A stretch of DNA of 55,337 nt from Dehalococcoides mccartyi (lineage in GTDB: Bacteria; Chloroflexota; Dehalococcoidia; GIF9; DYGU01): positions 1 through 55,337 of the forward strand of contig DYGU01000010.1 of the NCBI GenBank assembly GCA_020724525.1. Direction: 5' to 3'. The stretch's first letter is position 1. Each line of letters starts with the position of its first letter. Below are positions 25,438 to 34,397 of this stretch, piece after piece. The notes under the pieces are model-generated. The model had not been told where the DNA came from. It saw nothing but the letters and a program-made list of their open reading frames with translations, and did not search any database. A program made the translations under genes and the position numbers.

Positions 25438-26192
25438 CTACTTAGAAAGGTTACCTACAAGCGTAAATAACACTTCTTTGTGCGTTTTGATTAACGATTG
25501 TCTTGCTCTCCGTAGTAGTGGGTCAGGTAGGCTATACCGATAGAAAGTGCCTACTGGGTCGGGAATGCTGTCAATTATCTTTTGAATCTCATCGGGATCG
25601 TTAGAATCAATGATAGAAGCTACGGCACTCAGGAAGTGAGCTCCCTGGTCAGTGACTTCTTCCACCAATTAAGGCTTCCAAAGCCATCCAGGTTGTCTTT
25701 TCTTTGGGCGGACAGCCGGGGATAGTATAGTCTACATCTACGGTCTGGAGTAAACTGCTGACAGTATCATAGAACTCAGGGATGGCGAGTTCACCTTCGG
25801 GCACTTGATACTTTGGTTGGGGAGTAACCCTATTAGGATTATCCGTAGAAGGTATTTCAAAGTAGACTCGCTCAAAAATCTTCTCCCGGTTGAACAAGTT
25901 TCCTAACCCGGGAACACCACCTTCGTAGGCACAGGCACCATAAGCAATCATCACTTTGGACTTGTTTATGTTCCTGCTCTGAAGTTCTAATACCTCCATT
26001 GAAGAGGCAGACATCTATACTTTTGCTGGGCATAGCTTCCACATCTTTGTACTTCACATCAATGGCTACGGGCCAGAAGACAATATCGGCTACTTCAGCC
26101 AGTTTAAGGATTTTATCGCCAATCTGGAGCTGAGCAATTTCACAACCGCCACAACTGGCTGCCCAGTAGAGGGCTAATTTCAATTTTGCCAT
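25438..26192 (-). pseudogene. NiFe-hydrogenase small subunit (F420-non-reducing/Mvh-like), frameshifted and deleted
   Basis: Three pieces form one gene. Piece 1 (from ATG 26192) has LYWAASCGGCEIAQL with the first Fe-S cysteines. Piece 2, in another frame after about 26005, has VMIAYGACAYEGGVPGLGNL and DYTIPGCPPKEKTTWMALEA. Piece 3 after about 25665 has DQGAHFLSAVASIIDSNDPD. Between pieces 2 and 3 the Cys-rich region that should hold the remaining clusters, roughly 60 residues in homologues, has been deleted with a frame change. It would have passed electrons from the NiFe site. Together with the truncated large subunit, the hydrogenase is dead. Confidence 0.8.
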
Positions 26193-26284
26193 AATTTTCT
26201 CCTTCTCTCCTTATGTTTTAGGCTAACCAAAGTCAACGGTAATACATTGGGCAGGTTTTGATGTCAATAGGTTGAAGCTGGAGG

Positions 26285-26321
26285 GTATTTATTTTTCACC
26301 CTCACTACCCTCTCCCTTTAA
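26285..26321. repeat. Partial MITE-like repeat
   Basis: GTATTTATTTTTCACCCTCA followed by CTACCCTCTCCCTTTAAG matches the terminal and first-arm sequence of the family; the second arm is absent. It lies between the LEA2 lipoprotein gene and the hydrogenase remnant. Confidence 0.55.
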
Positions 26322-26349
26322 GTAGGACCGTGCAAAACTACAAATCGCT

Positions 26350-27330
26350 CTATTTTTTGCTTCCAAGAATATCGGTCTCAAATCCTTGACTCCCTTCCCA
26401 AACTCGCACTGTCAGCCTATCCTGACCTAGTTGCTGTGCTATATCTTTAGGTAGCTCAAACACTAACGATACCTGAATATTGAAAGTGGATTTCTCACCT
26501 TGGCGGATATGCGATACAAACCACCTGTCCATGAGGCGGGTCTCAAGCACCACGGTTGTGCTGACATCATTCTTCGAATTAGGAGCAAAGAGATAATTTG
26601 TCCCACTTTCTCCCGAAGCCAGTGCTATCGCATTCATATCGACCTTGTATTCTACCTTGGGCACAACAAGCGGATAAGGGTTTTCGTTACGGATAGTAGC
26701 TAAAAGGTTGACTTGGGTAGTTTCTGGTGTTACTGTTCCTCATTTCCCTGACAGGGACTCCAGAGTAATCTTAAAGATGGTCTTTTCACCTACTAAGGGA
26801 ATCTTGACCTTTTTCTTCACCGGGATTGGACCAACCTTTTTCAAGGCGGACAGCAGGTCAGTCTCGATTGGTCGCTTGAGCCTATACGGAAAGGCGAAAT
26901 CCCTAACTAGTAGGTCAAAGGTAGTATTGATGTCTATTAGTGTCTCACTTCGCTCATTGCGCTTTAGATGCTCAGCCCAAAAACTGGGAATCTTAGTATT
27001 GTCAATCTTAGCCGATATTTTAATCGGGAACTCGGCATTCTTCTCTATTTTTAAGTCTATAGTTTCTGCACTACCCATCCTGATACCATTCATGGTAATA
27101 ACACAGAAAACTTTTTTGACAGGTAATGAGACTGGGTTGGGATTATATACCTGGATAGTTGCCAGAACCTCGGTAATTGCTGGGGTAACTTCACCCCATT
27201 TAAGCGTGATTGCCCGTATCTCAGGCTTCATAGCTTCTGCTTTTTCCTTGACCTTGGCACATCCCATGATTGGCGACAGCAAAATGACTAAGCTCAAGAT
27301 GACGCTCGTAAATAGCATTTTGTTTTTCAT
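26350..27330 (-). pseudogene. Tandem LEA2/water-stress-domain lipoprotein interrupted by an in-frame TGA
   Basis: ATG 27330 with GGAGG just upstream begins a signal peptide ending in a lipobox (SPIMGCAKV), so the mature protein would be a lipoprotein. The first LEA2-type domain contains VLATIQVYNPNPVSLPVKKV. It ends with a TGA at 26740-26742. The same frame then continues with a second similar unit (TQVNLLATIRNENPYPLVVP, KVEYKVDMNAIALASGESG) to 26350. The repeat of the ...ATI..xNPxPL..PV.KV pattern shows these were one protein of about 325 residues. The function is unknown: LEA2 proteins are envelope stress proteins. The first half could still be made as a shorter lipoprotein. Confidence 0.65.
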
Positions 27331-27978
27331 CTCTTCCTCCAAAATATTCGGTTGGCGCCCCTCAGTCTTTATATAAGGTTTCGCACGCTCCTGCTTTAAG
27401 GGAGAGGAATAAGGTGAGGGTTTGGTCGCAACTTGATATTTAGCCTTGCCTTCTTGGTAAAGGTCACCTCCGTAAATATCATTGACCACAATAGCCGGGA
27501 AGTTTTCTACTTCCAGGCGCCGGATGGCTTCAGGCACCAGATCTTCATAAGCTACTGTTTCTACTTTTTTGATAGTTTTGGAAATAAGAGCTCCGGCGCC
27601 GCCCACAGCCGCAAAATAAATAGCCTTGTACTTTCTGATAGCCTCTTTTACAGCTTGGGAGCGAGCCCCTTTGCCAATCATACCTTTAACTCCATAAGCC
27701 AGCAATTTTGGGGTATAGATGTCCATACGACCGCTGGTAGTTGGTCCAGCAGAGCCAATGACATACCAGGGGCGAGCTGGAGTTGGTCCCATATAGTAGA
27801 TAGTCTGACCGTCAAGGTCTAATGGTGGTTTTTCGCCTTTATCTAAAGCTGCCACGAGTCGCTGGTGGGCTGCATCTCGAGCGGTATAAATAGTGCCTGT
27901 GATAAGAACCTGGTCACCAGCTTTTAGCTTTTCAATAACTTCTGGGTCGAGGGGTGAGGTGATATTTATGGGTTTCAT
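26740..27978 (-). CDS. fumB: Fumarate hydratase beta (C-terminal) subunit, reading through into the next gene
   Basis: The fumarase part covers 27978 down to about 27430 (about 183 residues): INITSPLDPEVIEKLKAGD, DQVLITGTIYTARDAAHQR, MGPTPARPWYVIGSAGPTTS, MIGKGARS, VENFPAIVVNDIYGGDLYQE. This is the class I [4Fe-4S] fumarase C-terminal domain; the subunit normally ends around GKAKYQ. Here a fragment of the MITE-like repeat (27394-27424) replaces the end, and the frame continues in-frame through the start of the LEA2 lipoprotein to 26740, giving a 412-residue chimera. The lipoprotein has its own start at 27330. The start ATG 27978 overlaps the sdhB stop by 4 bp. Confidence 0.85.
   Translation of the reverse strand: MKPINITSPLDPEVIEKLKAGDQVLITGTIYTARDAAHQRLVAALDKGEKPPLDLDGQTIYYMGPTPARPWYVIGSAGPTTSGRMDIYTPKLLAYGVKGMIGKGARSQAVKEAIRKYKAIYFAAVGGAGALISKTIKKVETVAYEDLVPEAIRRLEVENFPAIVVNDIYGGDLYQEGKAKYQVATKPSPYSSPLKQERAKPYIKTEGRQPNILEEEMKNKMLFTSVILSLVILLSPIMGCAKVKEKAEAMKPEIRAITLKWGEVTPAITEVLATIQVYNPNPVSLPVKKVFCVITMNGIRMGSAETIDLKIEKNAEFPIKISAKIDNTKIPSFWAEHLKRNERSETLIDINTTFDLLVRDFAFPYRLKRPIETDLLSALKKVGPIPVKKKVKIPLVGEKTIFKITLESLSGK
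27394..27424. repeat. Half copy of the MITE-like repeat inside the fumarase beta reading frame
   Basis: CTTTAAGGGAGAGGAATAAG followed by GTGAGGGTTTG equals one arm of the family. Read on the minus strand it encodes KPSPYSSPLKQ, appended to the fumarase C-terminus. Confidence 0.65.
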
Positions 27979-28700
27979 AAGTCAGGTCTCCTTTGAGGGA
28001 CGGTAAATTCCGGGATGGTGATTTTGAGTTTTACCTCGTTGGGGGGTGGGACTTTTGGGGCGGGTTGTGGTTTTCTTCCCAGTCCTAAAGCATTGGCGAC
28101 TAAAAGTCTTTTGAGTAACTGAATACCTAAAGCTGGGTCAACCCCTTTGGGATAGGCTTCAGAACAAGCCCCAGCCAGGTGGCAGTGCCATAGCCCATGG
28201 TCGGTATTCACTACTGGGAATCTATCTTGACTGCCAGCATCCCGACTATCAGCACAGTAGCGGTAACATTGGACTGAAGCTTGATGACCAAGGAAAAGCT
28301 TATCACTGGCTGAAGTGGGGCAGGCAGAAACGCAAATGCCACACTTTATACAGTAGCTGAATTGGAGATAACTTTCCAGTTGCCCCGGTGCTTGCATATA
28401 TTCAGCAGTGGGCTTTTCCATTTCCTGACTGTCGGAGCGAATAATGTAGGGCTTTATAGAGGTATGTTTGTGGAGTAGACGGAAATTGTCCGGGATGAGG
28501 TCTTTGATGACGGGGAAATTGGGCAGGGACCTAATTTCCAGGATGTCAGCTTTGAGTTCCTCAATGTAGATGAGACCATCTAAGACGGTCATACCCCGGC
28601 TAACTGGGACTAAAAACTCCTGAAGATAGGGCGCTTTATCCCCCTCGGGATTATATCTCTGGACTTTGAATTTAATTTTGGTAATCTTTCTAGGGGGCAT
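27975..28700 (-). CDS. sdhB: Succinate dehydrogenase/fumarate reductase iron-sulfur subunit, 2Fe-2S domain deleted
   Basis: 241 residues. The C-terminal half is standard: CIKCGICVSACP (117-128) and LWHCHLAGACSEAYPKGVDP (170-189). Two lesions stand out. First, after VLDGLIYI (about residue 46) the sequence jumps to ELKADILEIRSLPNFPVIKD, so the roughly 40-residue segment holding the 2Fe-2S cysteines (CxxxxCGSCG...C) is gone, in frame. Second, residue 183 is Tyr where a cluster-ligating Cys is expected (CSEACPKG in the family). The product cannot carry the normal electron chain. No stop codon interrupts it, so the loss is invisible to simple gene calling. Confidence 0.85.
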   Translation of the reverse strand: MPPRKITKIKFKVQRYNPEGDKAPYLQEFLVPVSRGMTVLDGLIYIEELKADILEIRSLPNFPVIKDLIPDNFRLLHKHTSIKPYIIRSDSQEMEKPTAEYMQAPGQLESYLQFSYCIKCGICVSACPTSASDKLFLGHQASVQCYRYCADSRDAGSQDRFPVVNTDHGLWHCHLAGACSEAYPKGVDPALGIQLLKRLLVANALGLGRKPQPAPKVPPPNEVKLKITIPEFTVPQRRPDL

Positions 28701-28704
28701 ATTT

Positions 28705-29067
28705 TTAACTCCGGAAGAGGGCTACTGGCACATAACTGCCTAAAGCGAAGGTGATGAGCCCCAGAATTATGATGAGCCCGGTAATTACTCGCTTGGTTCT
28801 GGAAGACGGGGACAGCTCCAGAATTATACCTCGCAGTCCGTTAAGAGCATGGTACAGAGCAAAAGCCAGGAAAAGAATATAGAAGACCAACAAGAAGTTT
28901 TCTTGTGCCCTCTTCATCATGGACTCCCAGGAAGTCGGCTTGTGGATTTCGATACCAAAAAAACCGAGGATTTTTGGCAGGTGCATTATCACCATATGGG
29001 TGCCTAAGAAGAAAGCTATAAGAGCCCCGGTGGCTAATTGCAAAAACCGCAGATAAGTATGGAACAT
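28705..29067 (-). CDS. sdhD: Succinate dehydrogenase membrane anchor subunit (SdhD-like)
   Basis: 120 residues with three hydrophobic segments: about 8-28 (LQLATGALIAFFLGTHMVIM), 55-76 and 92-115. Heme-ligand-type histidines appear at THMVIMH and YHALNGLRGI. The anchor binds quinone and heme b. Start ATG 29067 abuts the sdhC stop, and the stop is 4 bp before sdhB. Intact in itself, but its partners are damaged. Confidence 0.8.
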   Translation of the reverse strand: MFHTYLRFLQLATGALIAFFLGTHMVIMHLPKILGFFGIEIHKPTSWESMMKRAQENFLLVFYILFLAFALYHALNGLRGIILELSPSSRTKRVITGLIIILGLITFALGSYVPVALFRS

Positions 29068-29461
29068 TCAAGAACCTCCAGCGACGAAAGCAAATAAGAC
29101 AATCAGGGAGAAAACGAAGACAAAGGCTATCATAGCCAAAACAATAGGGCGCTTCCGGCGCAATGAATCCTTATAAGGGTAAACATGGAGTTTTGGTTTG
29201 CCTAAAATGAATCCCAATTCCTGAAGGATGAGGCGTAAACCGTTTAGACCGTGAAAAATAAAGGCAGCAAAAACGAGATATTCCCCGGTCTTAAAGGGGT
29301 GGTCGAAAAAGTTCATCATCGCTTTATAGATTTCCTCTCCTAACAGCCCCCTGATAACAATCATAACACACATGTGGAGACTGCCATAAAGTATCAGTCC
29401 TAAGCCAGTGATACGATGGAGGGAGTAAAGGTAGCGCTCAAGATGGTATCTTCCCGCCCAT
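29068..29461 (-). pseudogene. sdhC: Succinate dehydrogenase cytochrome b subunit (SdhC-like), frameshift after start
   Basis: The frame reads GRYHLERYLYSLHRITGLGL, then LYGSLHMCVMIVIRGLLGEE, with HGLNGLRLILQELG and three spans, as in SdhC. It is open from 29463 but has no canonical initiator before 29373. An ATG at 29461 behind AAAGGATAGG is out of frame by one base; removing one G from the G-run at about 29453-29456 would join MG to RYHLERY. I infer a one-base insertion right after the start codon. Alternatively a short form starts at ATG 29373 and lacks the first span. Confidence 0.7.
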
Positions 29462-29463
29462 AC

Positions 29464-31191
29464 CTATCCTTTCATCCCCAGATAATTTTCAGGCAATGGT
29501 TTCAATCTTAATACTTCCTTTGCGGGTTGCCACATGGTAATGGTTACCGGGATGTAATCAAGGCGTGGTCCTTCTGGAGTATAGTAAGCCAGGGTATGTT
29601 TGAGCCAGTTTATATCGTCCCGCTGGGGGAAGTCACGGCGGGCGTGAGCGCCCCGGGACTCGGTGCGGGTTAAAGCTCCGGTAACGATAACTTCAGCTAA
29701 ATCAAGCAGGTTGTCTGTTTCTAAAACTGATAGGAGGTCAGTGTTGTATATCCGGCCTCGGTCTTTGACCGAAACTTGGCTTAAGCGTTGCTTAATTTCC
29801 CTTATTTTACTTAGAGCTGATTTTAACTCAGAGCCGGTGCGGAAAACAGCTACCTGGGTATCCATAGTCTTTTCCAGTTCGGCGCGCAGTTGATAGAGGT
29901 TTTCTGAGCCATTGCTTGAGAATCTACCGAAAATTCGGGTTTCCTCTTCTTTTACTACTTGTTCTTCGGGTTCTGGAGGTAAAGCTTTCTGTTTAGCGAC
30001 GTAGTTAGCCGCTTTTTCGCCGCTGATTTTGCCCCAGACAAGACATTCGGTGGTCGAGTTAGCACCGAGGCGATTAGCCCCGTGAAGGGAGACACAGGCA
30101 GCTTCACCGGCAGTCCAGATACCTTCGACTGGGGCGGCACCGTTAATGTCGGTGTGGACACCACCCATAAAATAGTGGGCGGCTGGGCGAACCGGGATAG
30201 GCTGGTAAATGGGGTCAATTAAGTTAAACTTTATGGCAATTTCTCGAATCATGGGCAGGCGCTCATTAATTTTCTGGGCACCTAAGTGGCGCAGGTCAAG
30301 GTGGACATAATCAAGACCATCAGGTCCGGGAAAGCCTTTACCCTGTTCAATTTCGGTCACCTGAGAGTGGCAGACAATATCTCTGGTGTCTACTTCCATT
30401 TTGGTCGGGGGCATATTTTGCCATAAACCTTTCCCCATGGTTATTGAGCAAGTAGCTCCCCTCCCCACGAGCCGCTTCGGTTATTAAAATACCTGAAGGT
30501 ACCAGCCCGGTGGGATGAAACTGAACAAATTCCATATCTTTAAGGGAAAGACCAGCTCGGTAAGCCATAGCCAGACCATCTCCGGTAGCTGTTAGGGAAT
30601 AAGTAGTGAAGCCATACATACGGCAAGCCCCACCGGTAGTGATGATTAGAGCTTCGCCCCGGAGGAGGAAAAAGTCACCGGTGGTTAGATTCCATACCGT
30701 AAGACCACAGAAGCAGCCATCGTTAATGATAATGGAAGTGGCATAACACTCGTCATACCGGCTTACCTGAGTGTATTTCTGGAGAGTGTCGTAAAGAGTT
30801 TGCATCTCAAAGAAGCCAGTCTCGTCAGCGGCAAAGCAAGCTCGGTCAAAGCTATGACCACCGAAGGCGCGCTGGGCAATTCTGCCATCGGGACGGCGTG
30901 ACCAGGGGATACCCCCAGTGCTCGAGGAAGAGCATTTCCTTAGGGGCTTCTTCTACAAAGAGCTTTATGGCGTCCTGGTCAGCCAAGAAATCGCTGCCCC
31001 TGACTGTCTCCGGCTTCTGGTTGCATTACCGCTGCGGTGCCACCTTCGGCGCAAACGGAATGGAAGCGCATAAGCTGGACTTTGGAAACAATGGCAATGT
31101 CGATGTCACTGGTGCGGGCAGCTTCTATAGCGGCTCGGAGTCCGGTTATACCGGAGCCGAGGATTATAAGGTCATGACTTTTGGTCATCAC
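29464..31191 (-). pseudogene. sdhA: Succinate dehydrogenase flavoprotein subunit, multiply frameshifted
   Basis: From ATG 31191: DLIILGSGITGLRAAIEAA (FAD-binding), FHSVCAEGGTAAV, then a small deletion with frame change near 31005; [20 protein letters not shown]; an inserted base near 30893; [36 protein letters not shown] and GERFMAKYAP; an inserted C near 30415; then EIEQGKGFPGPDGLDYVHLD, GGVHTDINGAAPVEGIWTAG and the C-terminal RGAHARRDFPQRDD to 29464. Three lesions in one gene make it nonfunctional. Start and stop overlap fumarase alpha and abut sdhC, preserving the original operon spacing. Confidence 0.88.
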
Positions 31192-32033
31192 AGGACAGCT
31201 TCTTTCCAGCGAGCTGCATTACATTGTATATTTATGGCTACTGGCAAACTGGCAATATGGCAAGGAAAGGTCTCTATATGCACTGCTAAAGCAGTAACTT
31301 TCCCGCCAAAGCCCTCAGGACCGATACCCAAGTTGTTGACTTTGTTTAGAATTTCCTTTTCCAGGTCAGCTACTTCCGGGTCAGGGTTAGGCTGTCCTAC
31401 TTTTCGGAGTAAGGATTTTTTGGCTAAAAGCATAGCTTTTTCAGCAGTGCCGCCAATACCAATGCCAACAATGACTGGCGGACACGGGTTACTACCAGCT
31501 TCGTCTATGGCTCGAATAGCGGAGTCAATGATTCTTTGCCGCCCCTGAGCAGGCTCTAACATAAAGAGGCGGCTCATATTTTCACTGCCACCGCCTTTGG
31601 TCATAACTATTATCTTGAGCTGGTCACCGGGGATAATATCGGTGTGAATTATGGCTGGGGTATTGTCTTTAGTGTTAATCCGGCTGGAGAAAGGTTGACG
31701 GACTATGGACTTACGCAAATAACCTTCACCATAACCCTGGCGGACGCCTTCTTCAATGGCTTCATATAAATTGCTACCACTGATATGGACATCCTGCCCT
31801 ATTTCCAGAAAGACTACCGCCGTGCCTGTATCCTGACACAGGGGTAGTTGCTCAATCTGAGCCAGGCGAGCATTTTGTATAAGCTGGTCAAGAGTTTGCT
31901 TACCTAAAGGGGAATCTTCTTTGTCTCTGGCTTCGGTCAATGCTTGAAGGACATCGTCGGGAAGAAAGAAATTAGCTTCCTGACACAGACGGGCTACTGT
32001 CTGGGTAATGAGACTGGCATCGATGTCTCTCAA
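31188..32033 (-). CDS. fumA: Fumarate hydratase alpha (N-terminal) subunit
   Basis: 281 residues: QTVARLCQEANFFLPDDV, PLCQDTGTAVVFLEIG (first Fe-S cysteine), TPAIIHTDIIPGD, VMTKGGGSENMSRLFML and PCPPVIVGIGIGGTAEKAML. This is the alpha subunit of the two-part [4Fe-4S] class I fumarase, converting fumarate and malate. Intact. It overlaps the sdhA start by 4 bp; its beta partner is 3.2 kb further, after the SDH genes. Confidence 0.93.
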   Translation of the reverse strand: MRDIDASLITQTVARLCQEANFFLPDDVLQALTEARDKEDSPLGKQTLDQLIQNARLAQIEQLPLCQDTGTAVVFLEIGQDVHISGSNLYEAIEEGVRQGYGEGYLRKSIVRQPFSSRINTKDNTPAIIHTDIIPGDQLKIIVMTKGGGSENMSRLFMLEPAQGRQRIIDSAIRAIDEAGSNPCPPVIVGIGIGGTAEKAMLLAKKSLLRKVGQPNPDPEVADLEKEILNKVNNLGIGPEGFGGKVTALAVHIETFPCHIASLPVAINIQCNAARWKEAVL

Positions 32034-32064
32034 CTTATTACTCCCATAGTCGATACGTGGCGGA

Positions 32065-32169
32065 CTATTCTGATATTAGTTTATTGAATTCTTCTATCGT
32101 CAAATTTGCGTTTCGCAGAAGTTTTCTCAATAATCCCGGTTTGAGTTCCTTATGGAGAGGAATTGACAA
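32065..32169 (-). pseudogene. hicA: HicA toxin C-terminal fragment
   Basis: A frame without a start reads LSIPLHKELKPGLLRKLLRN followed by ANLTIEEFNKLI, matching the C-terminus of HicA mRNA interferases. The N-terminal part with the catalytic histidine region (KGSH) is gone. It begins inside the end of the hicB frame, so one deletion joined the two genes. Confidence 0.6.
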
Positions 32170-32341
32170 CGGCTTCAGCTTCCAAATCTTCCAAGCAGAG
32201 CAGAATAGCCTCTCTCATGTTTTCTAAGGCATCTTCTATACTCTTTCCCTGACTATAGCAGCCAGGTAGAGAAGGACAGGATACCACAAATCCGCCAATT
32301 TCATCTGGCTCTAAAATAACTTTAAAATCGTAAACCTTCAT
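32150..32341 (-). CDS. hicB: HicB-like antitoxin
   Basis: 63 residues with the HicB N-terminal domain: FKVILEPDEIGGFVVSCPSL, GCYSQGKSIEDALENMREAI. The last residues (VVNSSP) come from reading hicA sequence out of frame, so the C-terminal DNA-binding part, if any, is missing. The cognate toxin is a fragment, so the module is inactive. It sits between mdh and fumarase alpha on the same strand. Confidence 0.7.
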   Translation of the reverse strand: MKVYDFKVILEPDEIGGFVVSCPSLPGCYSQGKSIEDALENMREAILLCLEDLEAEAVVNSSP

Positions 32342-32351
32342 ATAGCTCTCC

Positions 32352-33284
32352 TTACTCCAGCTTCATTATCTTGACCAGTTCCATAACGGCTTCAGCCGAT
32401 TTTTTGAGGGCGGCGCCTTCTTCGGGAGTAAGCTTTAGTTCAATTATCTGCTCAATGCCATTTCTACCCAGCTTGACGGGAACGCCAACAACAGTGCCTT
32501 TAATTCCATATTCTCCATCTAAGTATGTGGCGCAGGGAAGAATTTCTTTTTTATCAAAGAGAATAGCTTCAACCATTTGCTCTGTGGCTGCGGCAGGAGC
32601 GTAGTAGGCACTGCCCGTTTTCAGTAAAGTTACTATTTCCCCTCCCCCTTTAATGGTCCTGTCTACAATTCTGTCAATGGTTTCTTTAGAGAGGAGTTCG
32701 GTTATGGGGATACCGCCTACGGTTGTTAATCTCGGGATAGGCACCATAGTGTCACCATGTCCACCGAGGACACAGGCATAAACATCCTTTACCGAGACAT
32801 TTAACTCCTGGGCTAAGAAAGTGCCGAAACGAGCTGAATCCAGAATACCTGACTGTCCAAAGACGCGGTTTCGGGGGAATTGGCTTACTTTGAGAGCTAA
32901 CTGGGTCATGGCGTCGAGGGGGTTAGTGACCATGATAATAATACAGTTGGGGGAGTATTTTACCACCTGTTCGGTAACCGGCTTGACAATGTTCATGTTA
33001 GTTAATACCAGGTCATCACGGCTCATCCCTGGTTTTCGGGGGACACCGGAGGTGATAACCACAATATCTGAATTAGCTGTCTCTTCATAGGTGTTAGTAC
33101 CAATAATACGGGCGTCAGAATCAACTATAGGTCCGCACTGAAGCATATCGAGACTCTTGCTCTGGGGCAGACCTTCAATGATATCTACCAGCACTACATC
33201 AGCATAGCCCTTTTCCACAATGCGCTGGGCTAAAGTGCCACCGACCATCCCAGCACCAATGACAGTTACTTTATTACGCATCAC
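32352..33284 (-). CDS. mdh: Malate dehydrogenase (LDH-like type)
   Basis: 310 residues. NAD fold [17 protein letters not shown], adenine-binding [14 protein letters not shown], substrate arginines in [26 protein letters not shown], and catalytic histidine in [13 protein letters not shown]. The arginine in the specificity loop (RKPGMSR) favours malate over lactate. The start overlaps the icd end by 11 bp. Intact. Confidence 0.95.
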   Translation of the reverse strand: MMRNKVTVIGAGMVGGTLAQRIVEKGYADVVLVDIIEGLPQSKSLDMLQCGPIVDSDARIIGTNTYEETANSDIVVITSGVPRKPGMSRDDLVLTNMNIVKPVTEQVVKYSPNCIIIMVTNPLDAMTQLALKVSQFPRNRVFGQSGILDSARFGTFLAQELNVSVKDVYACVLGGHGDTMVPIPRLTTVGGIPITELLSKETIDRIVDRTIKGGGEIVTLLKTGSAYYAPAAATEQMVEAILFDKKEILPCATYLDGEYGIKGTVVGVPVKLGRNGIEQIIELKLTPEEGAALKKSAEAVMELVKIMKLE

Positions 33285-34374
33285 CCACCTCCATTAGTTT
33301 TTCAATTACGGCGTCGGCTACTTGACTGGTGCCAACGGCTTTGCCGTTACCCGGATTAGGTTTAAGGTCATGGGTGACATTCTTGCCTTCAATAATGACT
33401 GTGGCTATAGCTTTTTCTAATCTATCGGCGGCTTTTTTCTCTCCGAGGTGGTGGAGCATCATCACCCCTGAGAGCATCATTGCCATAGGGTTGACTTTAT
33501 TTAACCCGGCATATTTAGGAGCGCTGCCGTGAGTCGGCTCGAAGACAGCCACATCATCACCCAAATTAGCTCCTGGGGCGACTCCCAAGCCCCCAACCAG
33601 TCCAGCGCAAAGTTCGGAAACAAAATCTCCATAAAGATTGGGTAGGACAATAACATCAAATTGCTGCGGATTTCGCACCAATCGCATGCACAAAGTGTCG
33701 ATAACTATATCTTCAAACTCTATATCAGGGTAATCTTTAGCTAAGTCGCGGGCTACAGCTAAGAACAAGCCATCAGAGAATTTGAGGATATTAGCCTTAT
33801 GGGCACAAGACACCTTTTTTCTCTTATTTGCCCGGGCGTATTCAAAGGCAAACTTGGTAACTCTTCGGGCACCGGTTTCGGAAATCATTTTTACACTGAA
33901 GCCCGAGTCTTTCCTCACCTTTTCTTCGGTAGTATCAAAAATGAAATCAATAAATCTGGTAGCTTCTGGTGTACCCTTGGCGAATTCAATACCACAGTAA
34001 AGGTCTTCGGTATTTTCTCTAACAACTACTATATCTACATTCTGGTAAACTGTGGGGACTCCGGGATAGGTTTTGCAAGGGCGGAGGCAGACATAAAGGT
34101 CAAGTATTTTACGCAAAGCTACATTAACGCTTCTGAAACCAGTGCCTACCGGTGTTGTCACCGGACCTTTGAGAGCGACTTTATTTCTTTTAATAGACTT
34201 GATGACATAATCAGGGAGGGGAGTACTAAACATATCCTGAGCACTATCACCAATTATGGCTAAGTCCCATTGGAATTGGGCTCCGGTTGCTTCCAGAACC
34301 CTTTTGGTTGCTTTGGTAACTTCAGGACCGATGCCATCACCGGGAATAAGAGTTACTTTGTGAAGAGCCGCCAT
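33274..34374 (-). CDS. icd: Isocitrate/isopropylmalate dehydrogenase family protein, probably NAD-dependent isocitrate dehydrogenase
   Basis: 366 residues from ATG 34374 (AAGGTGAC upstream). [20 protein letters not shown], substrate loop [35 protein letters not shown], and the metal/NAD region [35 protein letters not shown]. The S-x-N-x2-LR arrangement fits isocitrate more than isopropylmalate. Context beside aconitase and mdh supports isocitrate dehydrogenase. The adenine-binding region suggests NAD. Confidence 0.9.
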   Translation of the reverse strand: MAALHKVTLIPGDGIGPEVTKATKRVLEATGAQFQWDLAIIGDSAQDMFSTPLPDYVIKSIKRNKVALKGPVTTPVGTGFRSVNVALRKILDLYVCLRPCKTYPGVPTVYQNVDIVVVRENTEDLYCGIEFAKGTPEATRFIDFIFDTTEEKVRKDSGFSVKMISETGARRVTKFAFEYARANKRKKVSCAHKANILKFSDGLFLAVARDLAKDYPDIEFEDIVIDTLCMRLVRNPQQFDVIVLPNLYGDFVSELCAGLVGGLGVAPGANLGDDVAVFEPTHGSAPKYAGLNKVNPMAMMLSGVMMLHHLGEKKAADRLEKAIATVIIEGKNVTHDLKPNPGNGKAVGTSQVADAVIEKLMEVGDA

Positions 34375-34397
34375 ATTTTTGTCACCTTGCCTTTTAT

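Noticed and set aside
23213-26192. Gene-fragment interval considered as a defence or toxin island
   Set aside because: The pieces are truncated ends of unrelated enzymes without a shared orientation, integrase or paired functional genes.
29464-31191. sdhA frameshifts considered as programmed frameshifting
   Set aside because: There are three unrelated sites, one with missing codons and none with a clear slippery sequence plus structure; simple decay fits better.
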